From contig NZ_JAXMIH010000023.1 in assembly GCF_034366625.1 (NCBI RefSeq), positions 652,204-716,203 of the forward strand: a DNA stretch of 64,000 nt, given 5' to 3'. The DNA comes from Prosthecobacter sp. GTDB taxonomy: Bacteria; Verrucomicrobiota; Verrucomicrobiia; Verrucomicrobiales; Verrucomicrobiaceae. A program made the position numbers and the translations under genes. Below are positions 17,648 to 26,912 of the stretch, piece by piece; positions within the stretch are counted from its first letter, which is position 1; each line of letters opens with the position of its first letter. The notes below the pieces were generated by a model. That model was not told the DNA's origin, did no database searches, and saw only the letters and a program-made list of their open reading frames with translations.

Positions 17648-18538
17648 ATGAAGACCCTTCTCGAAATCATCCAGTCCGGCACCGCCTACCTGGAGAAGCG
17701 CAAGATCGAGGAGGCCCGGCTCAACATGGAGCACCTCCTCGCCCACGTCCTCGGCTGCCGTCGGCTTGATCTCTACCTCCGCTTCAACGAAACCGTTCCC
17801 GAGGCCCAGTTGACCACCCTGCGCGAACTCCTCCGCCGCCGTGGCGAAGGCGAGCCGCTCCAGCACCTCCTCGGCACCGTCGAATTCTGCGGCCACGAGT
17901 TTGTGAGCGACCATCGTGCCCTCGTTCCGCGCCCTGAGACCGAAACCCTCGTCGAACTCATCCTCAAAAAATTCGCCACACCACCGGCACGAGTGCTCGA
18001 CATGGCCACCGGCTCCGGCTGCATCGGTCTCAGTCTCGCCAAAGCCTGGCCCTTGAGCGAAATCATCCTCGCCGACATCAGCGAGGATGCCCTCGACCTC
18101 GCCCGCCTCAACGCTTCGCGCCTCAGCGCCAACATCAAACTCCTGCGCAGCGACCTCTTCGAAAAAATCACCGGCACCTTCGATCTCATCGCCGCCAACC
18201 TCCCCTACATCCCCACCGCCGAAATCCAAAGCCTCAGCCCCGAAGTCAAACGCGACCCCGCCCTCGCCCTCGACGGCGGCCCCGACGGCCTCCGCATCGT
18301 CGAACGCTTCCTCACCGACGCCCTGCCGCATCTCAATTCAAACGCCCTCATCGCCCTCGAAGTCGGCCACGATCAGGGTGCGCCTGTTTCCATCCGTTGT
18401 GCCGCCCTCGGCTACCTCAACGCCACCACCGCCCCTGACCTCCCAGGCATCCACCGCTTCGTCTTTGCAACTGCTGCAACTAAGAAGCCGGAGTCTCCTG
18501 ACTCCGGCATCACAACGCACCCATTCCGCCCCGCTTGA
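17648..18538 (+). CDS. prmC: Peptide chain release factor N5-glutamine methyltransferase
   Basis: 296 residues. An N-terminal helical domain (EEARLNMEHLLAHVLG) is followed by VPRPETETLVE, the SAM-binding loop LDMATGSGCIGLSLA near 118, and the catalytic NLPY in ANLPYIP, a variant of NPPY. It methylates the GGQ glutamine of release factors. The start is the ATG giving MKTLLEIIQSG, directly after a short-word repeat. The last ~22 residues, after GIHRFVFA, are unlike the family: they are encoded by a palindrome (18487-18508) and by the edge of a duplicated gene fragment. Confidence 0.9.
   Translation: MKTLLEIIQSGTAYLEKRKIEEARLNMEHLLAHVLGCRRLDLYLRFNETVPEAQLTTLRELLRRRGEGEPLQHLLGTVEFCGHEFVSDHRALVPRPETETLVELILKKFATPPARVLDMATGSGCIGLSLAKAWPLSEIILADISEDALDLARLNASRLSANIKLLRSDLFEKITGTFDLIAANLPYIPTAEIQSLSPEVKRDPALALDGGPDGLRIVERFLTDALPHLNSNALIALEVGHDQGAPVSIRCAALGYLNATTAPDLPGIHRFVFATAATKKPESPDSGITTHPFRPA
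18487..18508. repeat. Perfect palindrome within the 3' end of prmC
   Basis: GCCGGAGT and ACTCCGGC form an 8-bp perfect stem around the loop CTCCTG, preceded by GAAG as in the other hairpin elements of this window. It codes for part of the atypical PrmC tail. Confidence 0.65.
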
Positions 18539-18645
18539 TCCAGTCATTCAGCGGCTCAAACGGCGGCACATCCAGCGCGATGCCGCAGCCAAACGGCGCT
18601 GCGTTCACGCTTTGAAAATCCAGCAGGCCATTCTGTGCGAACGGA
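18510..18645 (-). pseudogene. 3' fragment of an enolase-superfamily gene (paralogue of 19446-20870)
   Basis: Translated on the minus strand, the last 37 codons before a TGA at 18510-18512 match the C-terminus of the intact neighbour at 31 of 37 positions, including NAAPFGCG and FEPLNDWIKRGGMG. No start or upstream body exists; beyond about 18645 the similarity fades. The DNA also matches the intact copy directly (from 18520 and from 19455 onward). The substitutions show that the two copies have diverged, so this is an old paralogue remnant or a diverged duplication. Confidence 0.75.
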
Positions 18646-18678
18646 TCAGCCAACGCATGGAGCGTGATGCTGCGGCAG

Positions 18679-18707
18679 TTGACACTGGATTGGCCGTTGG
18701 GGATACT
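18679..18707 (+). promoter_or_regulatory. Predicted promoter of the toxin-antitoxin pair
   Basis: TTGACA at 18679-18684 and GATACT at 18702-18707, spaced by 17 bases. The predicted transcription start falls only a few bases before the ATG at 18718, so the message would be almost leaderless. Predicted from sequence only. Confidence 0.5.
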
Positions 18708-18717
18708 GTGGACAGAA

Positions 18718-19077
18718 ATGAACACCCTTGAAACGGACATTGAGATCAGCACCGATGGCAGCATGAAGCTGCTGGCACCCATGCCTGCGTGGCTGCGGCC
18801 AGGCCGCAGCCATGTGCTGCTGGTGATGGCTGATGACAGTGAGGTCGGGCCGGGCATTGAGAAAACCGCGAACGTCTGCGGCGGCGATGCCTGTATCGCC
18901 AGCACTCGCGTGCCGGTATGGTCGCTGGAGCAGGCGCGGCGGCTCGGCTTCACGGATGCCGAGCTGCTGGACAACTATCCCAGCCTCACGGGCAGCGATC
19001 TGACCGCCGCCTGGGCCTATGTGACGAGCCACAAGGTGGAGGTCGAGCAAGCCATTCGCGACAACGAGGAAGCCTGA
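18718..19077 (+). CDS. DUF433 domain protein, probable antitoxin
   Basis: 119 residues. The C-terminal half (CGGDACIASTRVPVWSLEQA, then LLDNYPSLTGSDLTAAWAYV) is the DUF433 helix-turn-helix-like domain, usually found next to a DUF5615 PIN-like toxin. The N-terminal half (LLAPMPAWLRPGRSHVLLVM) is probably a small oligomerisation module. The ATG at 18718 is preferred to 18664 because a promoter overlaps the longer frame. The toxin gene starts 6 bases downstream. It probably neutralises the toxin and represses the operon; this is inferred from the family. Confidence 0.82.
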   Translation: MNTLETDIEISTDGSMKLLAPMPAWLRPGRSHVLLVMADDSEVGPGIEKTANVCGGDACIASTRVPVWSLEQARRLGFTDAELLDNYPSLTGSDLTAAWAYVTSHKVEVEQAIRDNEEA

Positions 19078-19083
19078 TTAACG

Positions 19084-19431
19084 GTGCCAGCCCGCCTCTA
19101 CTCCAACGAGAATTTTCACCGGCAGGTCGTGCTGGCTTTGCGGGAGCTTGGGCATGACGTGCTCACTTCCGTGGAAGCAGGACGTGCCAATCAACGCATC
19201 CCCGATGAGGCAGTCATCGAGTTTGCGAAGCGCGAAGGCCGGGCAGTGCTGACCTTCAACCGCTTGCATTTTCTGCGCCTGCACCGGAGCACGAATGCCG
19301 AACACGCGGGAATCATCGTCTGCACGACCGATCACGACACGGCAGCCTTGGCGCAGCGGATTGATCAGGCCATTCGCGAAGCCGGTGTGCTTGATGGGCA
19401 GCTCTTGCGCGTGAACCGGCCTGCGAAGTGA
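19084..19431 (+). CDS. DUF5615 PIN-like protein, probable toxin
   Basis: 115 residues with a GTG start. LYSNENFHRQVVLALRELGH (conserved Asn/Glu position near the N-terminus), IPDEAVIEFAKREGRAVLTF (Asp/Glu pair) and a late Asp-rich stretch (TTDHDT) match the DUF5615/Mut7-C group of PIN-like nucleases. It is paired with the DUF433 antitoxin. The cleaved RNA is unknown. The pair sits between an intact enolase-type gene and a broken paralogue, which marks this as an accessory insertion. Confidence 0.82.
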   Translation: MPARLYSNENFHRQVVLALRELGHDVLTSVEAGRANQRIPDEAVIEFAKREGRAVLTFNRLHFLRLHRSTNAEHAGIIVCTTDHDTAALAQRIDQAIREAGVLDGQLLRVNRPAK

Positions 19432-19445
19432 TGCCATTCATCATT

Positions 19446-20870
19446 TCATAGCTCCCCCATTCCGCCCCGCTTGATCCAGTCATTCAACGGCTCGAACTGC
19501 GTCACATCAAGCGTGATGCCGCAGCCAAACGGTGCGGCATTCACGCTATGCAAATCGAGCGTGCCCTTCTCAATGCGCAGCGTCGCAAAACCTTCGACGT
19601 GGCGTTGATACAGGCCGGCATGCTTGTCGATCATCGCGTCTTGCGTGGCGGAGGAGTGCATGCTCAGACCTCGGAAGTAATGATGACCGTTGCGTTCCAC
19701 ATGGGTGACGCCGAGCAGGGCCATCACAGCCAGATCTTGCAGCAAGGCCACCGGTCCCGCGTTGGCGAGATCTTCGCCGCTCAGGATCGGCCCGCCGGGG
19801 ATGCTGGCAGCGCGTTTTTTGAGCAAGGCGGCGTTGGCGAGGCCTTTGACGATGCCTTTGCAGTTCTTATGGCTAGTGCCGCGATAGCCGAGGTCCAGCG
19901 CGAGTGGCAAATCGGCCAGGGAGCCGTCGCTTTCATCAATGATCATGCCCAAACTGTCTCCCACCGCTTCGTTCAGCGCCTTGGAACGATGCAGCGGCTG
20001 CTCAATGAGCAGCAGGCTGCGGAACAACGGCGCGAGCGCGGCATCGGCGCTCAGTGTCGCGTAAAAATCACGGAAGCTCGCCAGATCGTAGAACTGCTCG
20101 TTGCCATCCAGCGTGGCATGAAAGCCATCGGGGCAGTGGGTGGTGAGGATGCGGGTGATCTCACGCAGACGCGGCAGATCGGTCTCCGGTTTGCCGCAGA
20201 CCTTGATCTTGAAGTAACGCAGGCCGTAGGCGCGGATGTTTTCCTCCAGCGTGTAGGGCAGCCCGTCATTCAAAGCACCATCGGCAGCGGTGAGCGGATC
20301 ACCGAGACCGACTGTGTGGCGTGCAAAGACGCGTGTGAGCGGTTGTGGCGCGATGACATCGCTCACGCGCATGCCACGCAGTTCCTCACGCACCGCACCG
20401 AGATCAATGTCGAGCACGTCGGAGCGCAACACCGCATGCAGCGGCTGTCCCAGCGCCTTGCACAGACCGTCGAGCACCGCACGCTCGATCAAACTCACAC
20501 CCAGATTCGCCAGCAGTGGCGGCACCGCTTTTACCTGTGCCCAGTTCGTCTGCTCCGCATACAGGTTCTGCCACCACGCGAAGAATTCCGTCGGTTTTTC
20601 CGCTGCCAGTCGTGCAATGCGTGACGCATTCTGAATCACCGCGATCATCTCGGCCAGATCGACCTCAAACAGCGTGTCTGGATCCTTCGTGAACCACTTC
20701 GGCGGCAGTCCTTCACTCGCGAGTCCGGCCACCGCTTTGCCATCGACCACCAGATTCACCGTCACAAACAGATGCGGCAGCGCGCTCATGCTGGCGATGC
20801 CGTACTTGAACGGGAACCGCGTGTGCATCGGCAGCACATGAAACTGGAAGGACTCGATGGTGAAGGTCAT
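19446..20870 (-). CDS. Enolase-superfamily (mandelate racemase/muconate lactonizing-like) enzyme
   Basis: 474 residues, long for the group. FKIKVCGKPETD contains a KxK pair typical of the catalytic lysines; a TLDGNEQF strand and IIDESDGSL provide the metal-binding acidic ligands; the barrel ends with SGEDLANAGPVALLQDL. The substrate is not obvious: dipeptide epimerases, o-succinylbenzoate synthases and sugar acid dehydratases share this fold. The ATG at 20870 is chosen over an upstream TTG. Its 3' end is duplicated as a fragment at 18510-18645. Confidence 0.75.
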   Translation of the reverse strand: MTFTIESFQFHVLPMHTRFPFKYGIASMSALPHLFVTVNLVVDGKAVAGLASEGLPPKWFTKDPDTLFEVDLAEMIAVIQNASRIARLAAEKPTEFFAWWQNLYAEQTNWAQVKAVPPLLANLGVSLIERAVLDGLCKALGQPLHAVLRSDVLDIDLGAVREELRGMRVSDVIAPQPLTRVFARHTVGLGDPLTAADGALNDGLPYTLEENIRAYGLRYFKIKVCGKPETDLPRLREITRILTTHCPDGFHATLDGNEQFYDLASFRDFYATLSADAALAPLFRSLLLIEQPLHRSKALNEAVGDSLGMIIDESDGSLADLPLALDLGYRGTSHKNCKGIVKGLANAALLKKRAASIPGGPILSGEDLANAGPVALLQDLAVMALLGVTHVERNGHHYFRGLSMHSSATQDAMIDKHAGLYQRHVEGFATLRIEKGTLDLHSVNAAPFGCGITLDVTQFEPLNDWIKRGGMGEL

Positions 20871-20882
20871 GCAGGAAAGGAG

Positions 20883-20953
20883 CGTCAACGGTCAAGGCGT
20901 CAAGCAGTCAAGGATCACAACCCTTGACCAACTTGACTTTTGACCTCTTGACG
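20883..20953. repeat. Short-word repeats (GTCAAG / CTTGAC) in a leader
   Basis: At least seven copies of GTCAA(G/C) or its complement fill the space between smc and the enolase-type gene. Left copies read GTCAAC, GTCAAGG, GTCAAGC, GTCAAGG; right copies read CTTGACC, CTTGACTTTTGACC, CTTGACG. The array forms an imperfect inverted repeat. It lies just upstream of the enolase-type start on the minus strand. Confidence 0.6.
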
Positions 20954-20966
20954 AGGCTCCGCCTCC

Positions 20967-23900
20967 TCAAACCAACACCGCAGGCGACTCTTCTTCCTGC
21001 TCCTCAATCTCGGTGAGACGTTCCTGCTGTTCGTCCATGCTTTCGAGGCGTGGCCTGTCGGCTGGAGCATCGAGCTGGAGTTCCTCCACGGATTTGGTGG
21101 TGTTGCGGGTGTCCTCGGTCGTCATGCGCACGCCGACGGGCTTGCTGATGCCGAATTCCTGCATGGTGACGCCGTAGATCACGTCCGCGCGGCTCATGGT
21201 GCGCTTGTTGTGGGTGACGATGATGAACTGGGAATTGTCGATGAACTTGTCGAGCATCTTGAGGAAGCGGCCGATGTTCGTTTCATCGAGCGGGGCGTCC
21301 AGCTCGTCCAGCACGCAGAACGGGCTGGGTTTGACTTGGTAAATCGAAAACAGCAGCGCCACGGCGGTCATGCTGCGTTCGCCACCGGAGAGAAGGCTGA
21401 TGGTTTGCAGCTTCTTGCCCGGCGGCTTGGCGATGATTTCGATGCCGGACTCCAACGGGTCGCTTTCGTCGATGAGCATGAGGTCGGCCTTGGCCTGAGC
21501 GCCAAACAGCTCGCGGAAGTTGTCATGGAAGAAGCCGCGCACCTGCGTGAACGTCTCGACGAACATGGTCTTCGTGGTCTCGTTGATCTTCGCGATGACC
21601 TGGAGCAGCTCGTCCTTCGATTTGACGAGGTCGTTGTGCTGGGTGTCGAGGAAGTTGTGACGTTCTTCGAGTTCCTCGAATTCCTGAATGGCATCCAGAT
21701 TGACCGGGCCGATGCCTTCCAGCTTCTGGCGCAGTTCATAGACGACCTCCATGACGAACGCCCAGTCTGGTTGTGCTTCTTCGCCGGGGATGACGATGTT
21801 TTCGAGTTCTTCGTCCTCATCGCGGTTGGAGACGGCGGGGATTTCTTTAGCCTCCGGCTCCTCGGACACTTCTGACTGGTCAGACGCTTCAGACACCGTT
21901 GTTTCAGTGCTTTCAGATGACTCAGAAGTCTCGGCTGCGTTCGCGGCTGCCTTCTTGCCACGACTGCGATTTTTCTTCTGCTCCTCGATAGTGACCATGA
22001 GGACGTGGTAATCGGGCTCGAAGGCGTCGATGTGGAAGCTGTAGCGCTCTTGAACCTGATTGATGAGGTTTTCGAGGCGGAGATCGACGCGGGTGAGGGC
22101 GACTTCGGCGCGGTTGCGAGATTCGTTGAGGCCGTTGTAGCTCTGACGAAGCTGTGTGAGCTGGGTTTCGAGCTGGCTGACCTGCTCGAACAATCCAGCG
22201 CGTTCTTCCGTGCGCGCATGGAGATGTTCTTCGATGGCGGCAATGGCACCGCGCTGGGATTCGATCTGTTCTTGGAAGCGGGCGTTTTCAGCATCGCTCT
22301 GCTGAATACGGACGCGCCAAGTGTTGATCTCTTCGGAGAAACGATTCATGCCGGCCTGAAGTTCCTGCAAACGCACGCCGAGCGGGGCTTTCTGACGTTC
22401 GATGGAATGCAGCGCGCTTTGTTCGAGGGCGAGCGCGGTGCGGAGTTCATTGAGGCGCTCGCTGGATTCGAGTTCGCGACGGAGAAAGGACTCCATTTCG
22501 AGTTCGAGCTCGCCTTCGCGGACGCGGGAAGACTCAAGCTGCTCCTGCGCGATGGCGGCGGCCTCACGAAGTTGATTGATCTGGCTTTCAGAGCCGCCGA
22601 TGCGCTCCTGGATCTGGTTCTGGTCCCACTCGACGCTCTCCAGCTTCGCCGTGGCTTGTTGCAGCGCGCGCTGGACGACGCTGATCTTGCCTTGGAACTG
22701 CGAGAAGCCTTCACGCGCGCGCTGGCTTTGCTCGCGGAGGGAAACTTCCTCGCGCTGCATGTCTTCGAGCTGGGCGCTGACGGCTTTCACCGCGTCCTCC
22801 TTCTCCATGAACTGGAGTTCGAGTGCCTCGACCTCGGTGCGGAGCTGGCGCACTTCGGCTTCGCGACGCAGGGTCGAGGAGCCTTCTTCCTTGCTGGCAC
22901 CGCCGTTGATGATGCCGTCCGTGGAGATGAATTCACCGCGCATGGTGGCGATGGCGAGGTGCGGCATCTCACGCTTCAAGCGCAGCGCCGTGTGCAGGTC
23001 ATCGACGATGATCACGTTGTGCAGCAGGTGATCAATGAGGCTCTGCACGCCAGTTTTGACGCGGACTTTGTCCGTGGCCCAGGCGATGGCGCCGGCGGGC
23101 ATGAGTTCACGATCCGCAGCATTGCGCAGATTGCAGAAATCATGCGGCACCAGCGAGGCACGGCCCATTTTGTGATCGGTGAGGCGGTCGATGATCTGCG
23201 CGGCGAGTTCGCTCTCGGTGAGCAGAACGGCCTGAAGATGATCTTTGAGCGCGGCTTCGATGGCGGGGATGAAATCGGGATCGACCTCAATGCTGGAGGC
23301 GAGCAGGCCGCGAACGCCGGTGGAATAGACTTCCGGATTGTCGAGGCCGCTGAGGACGCTCTGCGTGCCGGAGGAGAGACCCTCGCCTTTTTGCAGCAGT
23401 TGTTCGAGGATTTCGAGGCGTGACTTGCGCTGCGTGAGATTGCGCTGGAGGTCGTTGAGTTCGTTGTTCATCGCGTCGCGCTGGCGGCGGCGTTCGATGA
23501 TCTCACGGGCGCAGTCCTTGGCCTTCTCGTCGAGCTGGTTGCGCGTTTCCTCGAGTTCCTGGATGTTGCGTTGCAACTCGTCGTATTCGATCTGGCTGCT
23601 CTCACGGGCCTGCGCGGCGGTTTGACGATCATGCGCGAGCGATTCGTGACGCTGACGGTCGGCGGAGATTTGATTGCTCAAGGACTGCGCACGGGCCTCA
23701 CTAGCGGCCATCTGGCCTTCAAACTGGCGGATCGACTCGCGGATGGCGCGGCGGTCACTTTCCAGGCGGTTGCGCTCCGGCAGGATGCTCTGATGCACGC
23801 TCGCGTGCTCGTTCATCGCGAGCTGACGCGTCTGAATGTTGTCGGTGATCGCGAGAAGTTGCTCATCGGCATTGGCGAGATCGCGGCGGGCCTGATCGAG

Positions 23901-24893
23901 CAGTTCTTCGTTCGCGGCGATCTGCTCCTCGTTTTGACGGATGCGTCCCTCGAGTTCCTCGCTGCGCTCTTTGTTGAAACCAATGCGCCCTTCAGCACTC
24001 TGCATCTGTGAGCGGAGTTCCTGGGCCTGTTGACGTGCCTGACTGATCTGCGATTCGAGCGCGTGGTAGGCCTCGCGCGTTTGTGCAGCTTCCGTTTCGG
24101 CGGCCTGTAGTTTGCGCTGTAATTCTTCGATCTGATTCGCCAGTATGCGCACCTGTGTTTCGGCCTCGGATTTCTCACCGCTGAACTCGGTGTATTGTTT
24201 GTGTGCGAGGTGGGTGTCGAGCAGGCGTGTGTCTTCGAGCAAGGCCTGATAGCGACGTGCTTTGGCGGCCTGACGCTGCAAGGTGCCCATCTGACGCTTC
24301 ACTTCGGCGATGATGTCGGCGACGCGAAGCAGATTGGCTTCCGTGTATTCGAGTTTGCGCAGCGCTTCCCGCTTCTGCGATTTGAACTTGGTGATGCCAG
24401 CGGCTTCTTCAAAGACGGTGCGGCGATCTTCAGGCTTCGAGCTGAGAAGCATGTCGATCTGACCCTGCGCCATGATCGAGTAAGCCGCACGACCGATGCC
24501 GGTGCCAGCGATGAGATCGTGGATGTCCTTGAGCCGACAAACGGTGTTGTTGAGGCGGTATTCGCTGCGACCATCGCGGAACACGCGGCGTGTGAGGGCG
24601 ACCTCATTGAAATCGACCTTCAGCGACTCTTCGCAGTCCGCCATCGTGAGCGTGACTTCGGCGAGGCCCACGGGTTTGCGTTTGTCGGTGCCATTGAAGA
24701 TGACGTCGGCCATTTCATCACCACGCAGTGCTTTCGCGGACGTTTCACCGAGCACCCAGCGGATGGCATCAACCACGTTCGATTTGCCGCAGCCGTTGGG
24801 GCCGACAATGCCGGTGACGCCTTTGTGGAATTCAAAGTGGGTCTTGTCGGCGAAGGACTTGAAGCCGTGAAGGGTGAGGCTCTTGAGATACAT
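20967..24893 (-). CDS. smc: Chromosome segregation protein SMC
   Basis: 1308 residues, about 120 more than usual. The Walker A motif GPNGCGKSN is at 31-39. Two long coiled coils flank a hinge around 520-640 (TGVRGLLASSIEVDPDF...). The C-terminal head has the ABC signature LLSGGERS and Walker B CVLDELDAPLD. SMC compacts and resolves the nucleoid with ScpAB, which are not in this window. The extra length comes from an acidic, Ser/Glu-rich segment in the second coil (about 21775-21975). Confidence 0.96.
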   Translation of the reverse strand: MYLKSLTLHGFKSFADKTHFEFHKGVTGIVGPNGCGKSNVVDAIRWVLGETSAKALRGDEMADVIFNGTDKRKPVGLAEVTLTMADCEESLKVDFNEVALTRRVFRDGRSEYRLNNTVCRLKDIHDLIAGTGIGRAAYSIMAQGQIDMLLSSKPEDRRTVFEEAAGITKFKSQKREALRKLEYTEANLLRVADIIAEVKRQMGTLQRQAAKARRYQALLEDTRLLDTHLAHKQYTEFSGEKSEAETQVRILANQIEELQRKLQAAETEAAQTREAYHALESQISQARQQAQELRSQMQSAEGRIGFNKERSEELEGRIRQNEEQIAANEELLDQARRDLANADEQLLAITDNIQTRQLAMNEHASVHQSILPERNRLESDRRAIRESIRQFEGQMAASEARAQSLSNQISADRQRHESLAHDRQTAAQARESSQIEYDELQRNIQELEETRNQLDEKAKDCAREIIERRRQRDAMNNELNDLQRNLTQRKSRLEILEQLLQKGEGLSSGTQSVLSGLDNPEVYSTGVRGLLASSIEVDPDFIPAIEAALKDHLQAVLLTESELAAQIIDRLTDHKMGRASLVPHDFCNLRNAADRELMPAGAIAWATDKVRVKTGVQSLIDHLLHNVIIVDDLHTALRLKREMPHLAIATMRGEFISTDGIINGGASKEEGSSTLRREAEVRQLRTEVEALELQFMEKEDAVKAVSAQLEDMQREEVSLREQSQRAREGFSQFQGKISVVQRALQQATAKLESVEWDQNQIQERIGGSESQINQLREAAAIAQEQLESSRVREGELELEMESFLRRELESSERLNELRTALALEQSALHSIERQKAPLGVRLQELQAGMNRFSEEINTWRVRIQQSDAENARFQEQIESQRGAIAAIEEHLHARTEERAGLFEQVSQLETQLTQLRQSYNGLNESRNRAEVALTRVDLRLENLINQVQERYSFHIDAFEPDYHVLMVTIEEQKKNRSRGKKAAANAAETSESSESTETTVSEASDQSEVSEEPEAKEIPAVSNRDEDEELENIVIPGEEAQPDWAFVMEVVYELRQKLEGIGPVNLDAIQEFEELEERHNFLDTQHNDLVKSKDELLQVIAKINETTKTMFVETFTQVRGFFHDNFRELFGAQAKADLMLIDESDPLESGIEIIAKPPGKKLQTISLLSGGERSMTAVALLFSIYQVKPSPFCVLDELDAPLDETNIGRFLKMLDKFIDNSQFIIVTHNKRTMSRADVIYGVTMQEFGISKPVGVRMTTEDTRNTTKSVEELQLDAPADRPRLESMDEQQERLTEIEEQEEESPAVLV

Positions 24894-25079
24894 GGCTGGA
24901 GAGGGAAAAGGCTGCGAAAAAGAAGTGCTAAGGTGGATTGAACCATTCCACAGCCACTACCCGCAAGGCTGAAGGCATTTTTTTACCCTATCTTGGGGTT
25001 AATTAATGCTTCCGAAACAATATGTGGGCTTTTTCCGAGCTGTTTCGCTGTGAATAAACGCAGCAGGTGTGAACAAGTT
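24894..25079. other. Intergenic region upstream of smc
   Basis: 186 bases between the BatA-like gene and smc, both on the minus strand. It contains an AT-rich stretch around 24975-25025, suitable for an smc promoter; no clear elements can be assigned. Confidence 0.4.
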
Positions 25080-26909
25080 TCAATACACCGCTTTGCGATG
25101 AAACAGAAAGCTTTCAAGCAGCAGCACGACGATCACCAGCCAGATCAAACGCTGCGGCCAGGTACTGAAGGCTGAAGCAGTGATGATGGGAGCGGCGGGC
25201 TGGATGGAAGTTGCGACATCGGAGGGCGGGGCAGGGAGATTCGTTTCAGCGTCGGAGATCAAGGCACAGGTGCCGCTGCGGTCGCCTGTTTCCCAGGCAC
25301 CAATGCGATTGAGGGCGAGCAGGTCGTTGGCGGGATCGTCGGAGGCTTCGATGAAGGTGTCGCCATCCCAAGCATGCCATTGCACAAGGTTGCTGGCGTT
25401 GAGCATCTCACCAGTGTGCAAGGTGCGCATGTCAGCGAGGGCCTCGCTGTTTTCAGCGCACCAGTAAAGAGCGTTGCCGAGAATGAGCGGGAAGGAGGGC
25501 AACAGCGCGAGTTGCTCGGACTGCGAGGGTGAGAAGGCGGTGACGACGATCCGCTGACCGCCGGATTCACCGGCAGCAAGCACGGGCTCTGTGCCAGCGA
25601 TCCACAACGGCTCTAACGATGCGGGAAGTTCGAGCACGGTGGTTTGCGTGACGGCGATGCGGCTGCTGCTGGCACGAAAGAGCACGGGATGATCGGGCTG
25701 CACAGCGCGCACGCTGTCATGCGGCAGGCCTTTGAGCGGTCGGGTGCGCAGCGGCCCGGAGTTGGTCAAAGGTGTGAGCGCGATGACAGGACGGTCCGTG
25801 GGCCATTCTTTCGGCAGCCAGTTTTCGAAGACATAGACATCAGGTTGCTCCTTCGGCGGCCATGCAGCGGGATCGCCCTTCCTCATATCGATGCGCCCGG
25901 CCTCGATGAGTGATGAGAGTGCGAGTTCGGTGAAAGGGTCGGGCTTTTCAGCAAACCAAGCGACGGTGAGCGGCTTCGTTTTGGGCAGCGGAGCCGCAAG
26001 GCCATCGTCCCAGCCGAAACAATCGCCTGCGGTCTTCAAGCGCATTTCCAGACGCTGACCACGCACGCCTTCGAGCGGCAGGATGAGTGAAGATGATGTG
26101 CCGGGTGCGAGTTCAAGCTCGCGCAGTTGGGCGATGCGGCCAGCGATGGTGATTTCGAGGGTTGAGGTGGTCTTGTCCTTGTTGCTGGCGGCAGCGCTGA
26201 CTTTGACAAAGGCCTCGTAGCGATCTCGTGCTAGCGGGCTGTGGCGGATTTGGAAGCCGGTGATGCCGACGTTGAGCGGTTCGGGCAATGCAACGGGAAT
26301 GGAATCGACTGAAGCATCCGCAGCGCTGGAATCAGCCGCCAGCCAGATGCGGGAGCGTGATTCGAGATCGGCGAGGCGTTTGGCGACGTTCAAGGCAGCC
26401 TCGGTTTTGCCTTCGATGGGAGATGGCGTGAGTTCATCGAGCAAGCGCAGGCATTCGCGGCGGTTGCGGCTGCGGGAGAGCAGCACATGAGGCCGTGCAT
26501 CGAAGGAGATGAGGGAAAGCACGACCTGATCAGGCAGCGAGCGGACGCGCTCTTGAACACGACGTTTTGCTTCATCGAGCCGTGTGCGCCCTTGACTGTC
26601 TTTGGCAGACATCGACGCGGAACGATCGACGACGATGACGACCGCGCCGGGTGAATCGGCCGAGAGGTTGCCACTGGGGCGTGCGAGGGCGAGGATGGCA
26701 AAGACCAGCACCAGCAGCGTGAGGAGGAGCGAGAGCCATTTTTTGATGCGCCGCAGCCACGCAGACTCCTGATGCTCACGCGCGAGCGATTTGAAGAACA
26801 GCAGCGTCGAAACCGGCACCCGCTTCGCCTGCCGACGGAACAACCATAGCGCCAGCGGGATCAGCGCGAGCCATGCGAAGTGCAGGTAGCTGGGGTTCAG
26901 GAAGCGCAT
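25080..26909 (-). CDS. BatA-like membrane protein with VWA domain
   Basis: 609 residues. The N-terminus FLNPSYLHFAWLALIPLALWLF is the aerotolerance-regulator N-terminal motif, with a second TM around 58-78. A von Willebrand A domain follows, with the MIDAS sequence DRSASMSAKD. A long periplasmic region lies in the middle, and a final TM (LIWLVIVVLLLESFLF) is at the C-terminus. Such proteins usually act with MoxR ATPases in envelope protein assembly or stress; no moxR gene is adjacent. It lies 3 bases after aroB. Confidence 0.8.
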   Translation of the reverse strand: MRFLNPSYLHFAWLALIPLALWLFRRQAKRVPVSTLLFFKSLAREHQESAWLRRIKKWLSLLLTLLVLVFAILALARPSGNLSADSPGAVVIVVDRSASMSAKDSQGRTRLDEAKRRVQERVRSLPDQVVLSLISFDARPHVLLSRSRNRRECLRLLDELTPSPIEGKTEAALNVAKRLADLESRSRIWLAADSSAADASVDSIPVALPEPLNVGITGFQIRHSPLARDRYEAFVKVSAAASNKDKTTSTLEITIAGRIAQLRELELAPGTSSSLILPLEGVRGQRLEMRLKTAGDCFGWDDGLAAPLPKTKPLTVAWFAEKPDPFTELALSSLIEAGRIDMRKGDPAAWPPKEQPDVYVFENWLPKEWPTDRPVIALTPLTNSGPLRTRPLKGLPHDSVRAVQPDHPVLFRASSSRIAVTQTTVLELPASLEPLWIAGTEPVLAAGESGGQRIVVTAFSPSQSEQLALLPSFPLILGNALYWCAENSEALADMRTLHTGEMLNASNLVQWHAWDGDTFIEASDDPANDLLALNRIGAWETGDRSGTCALISDAETNLPAPPSDVATSIQPAAPIITASAFSTWPQRLIWLVIVVLLLESFLFHRKAVY

Positions 26910-26912
26910 GCG

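Noticed and set aside
18510..18974. 154-codon minus-strand frame as an intact gene
   Set aside because: Only its last ~45 residues resemble a protein (the enolase-type fragment); the rest lies opposite the antitoxin gene.
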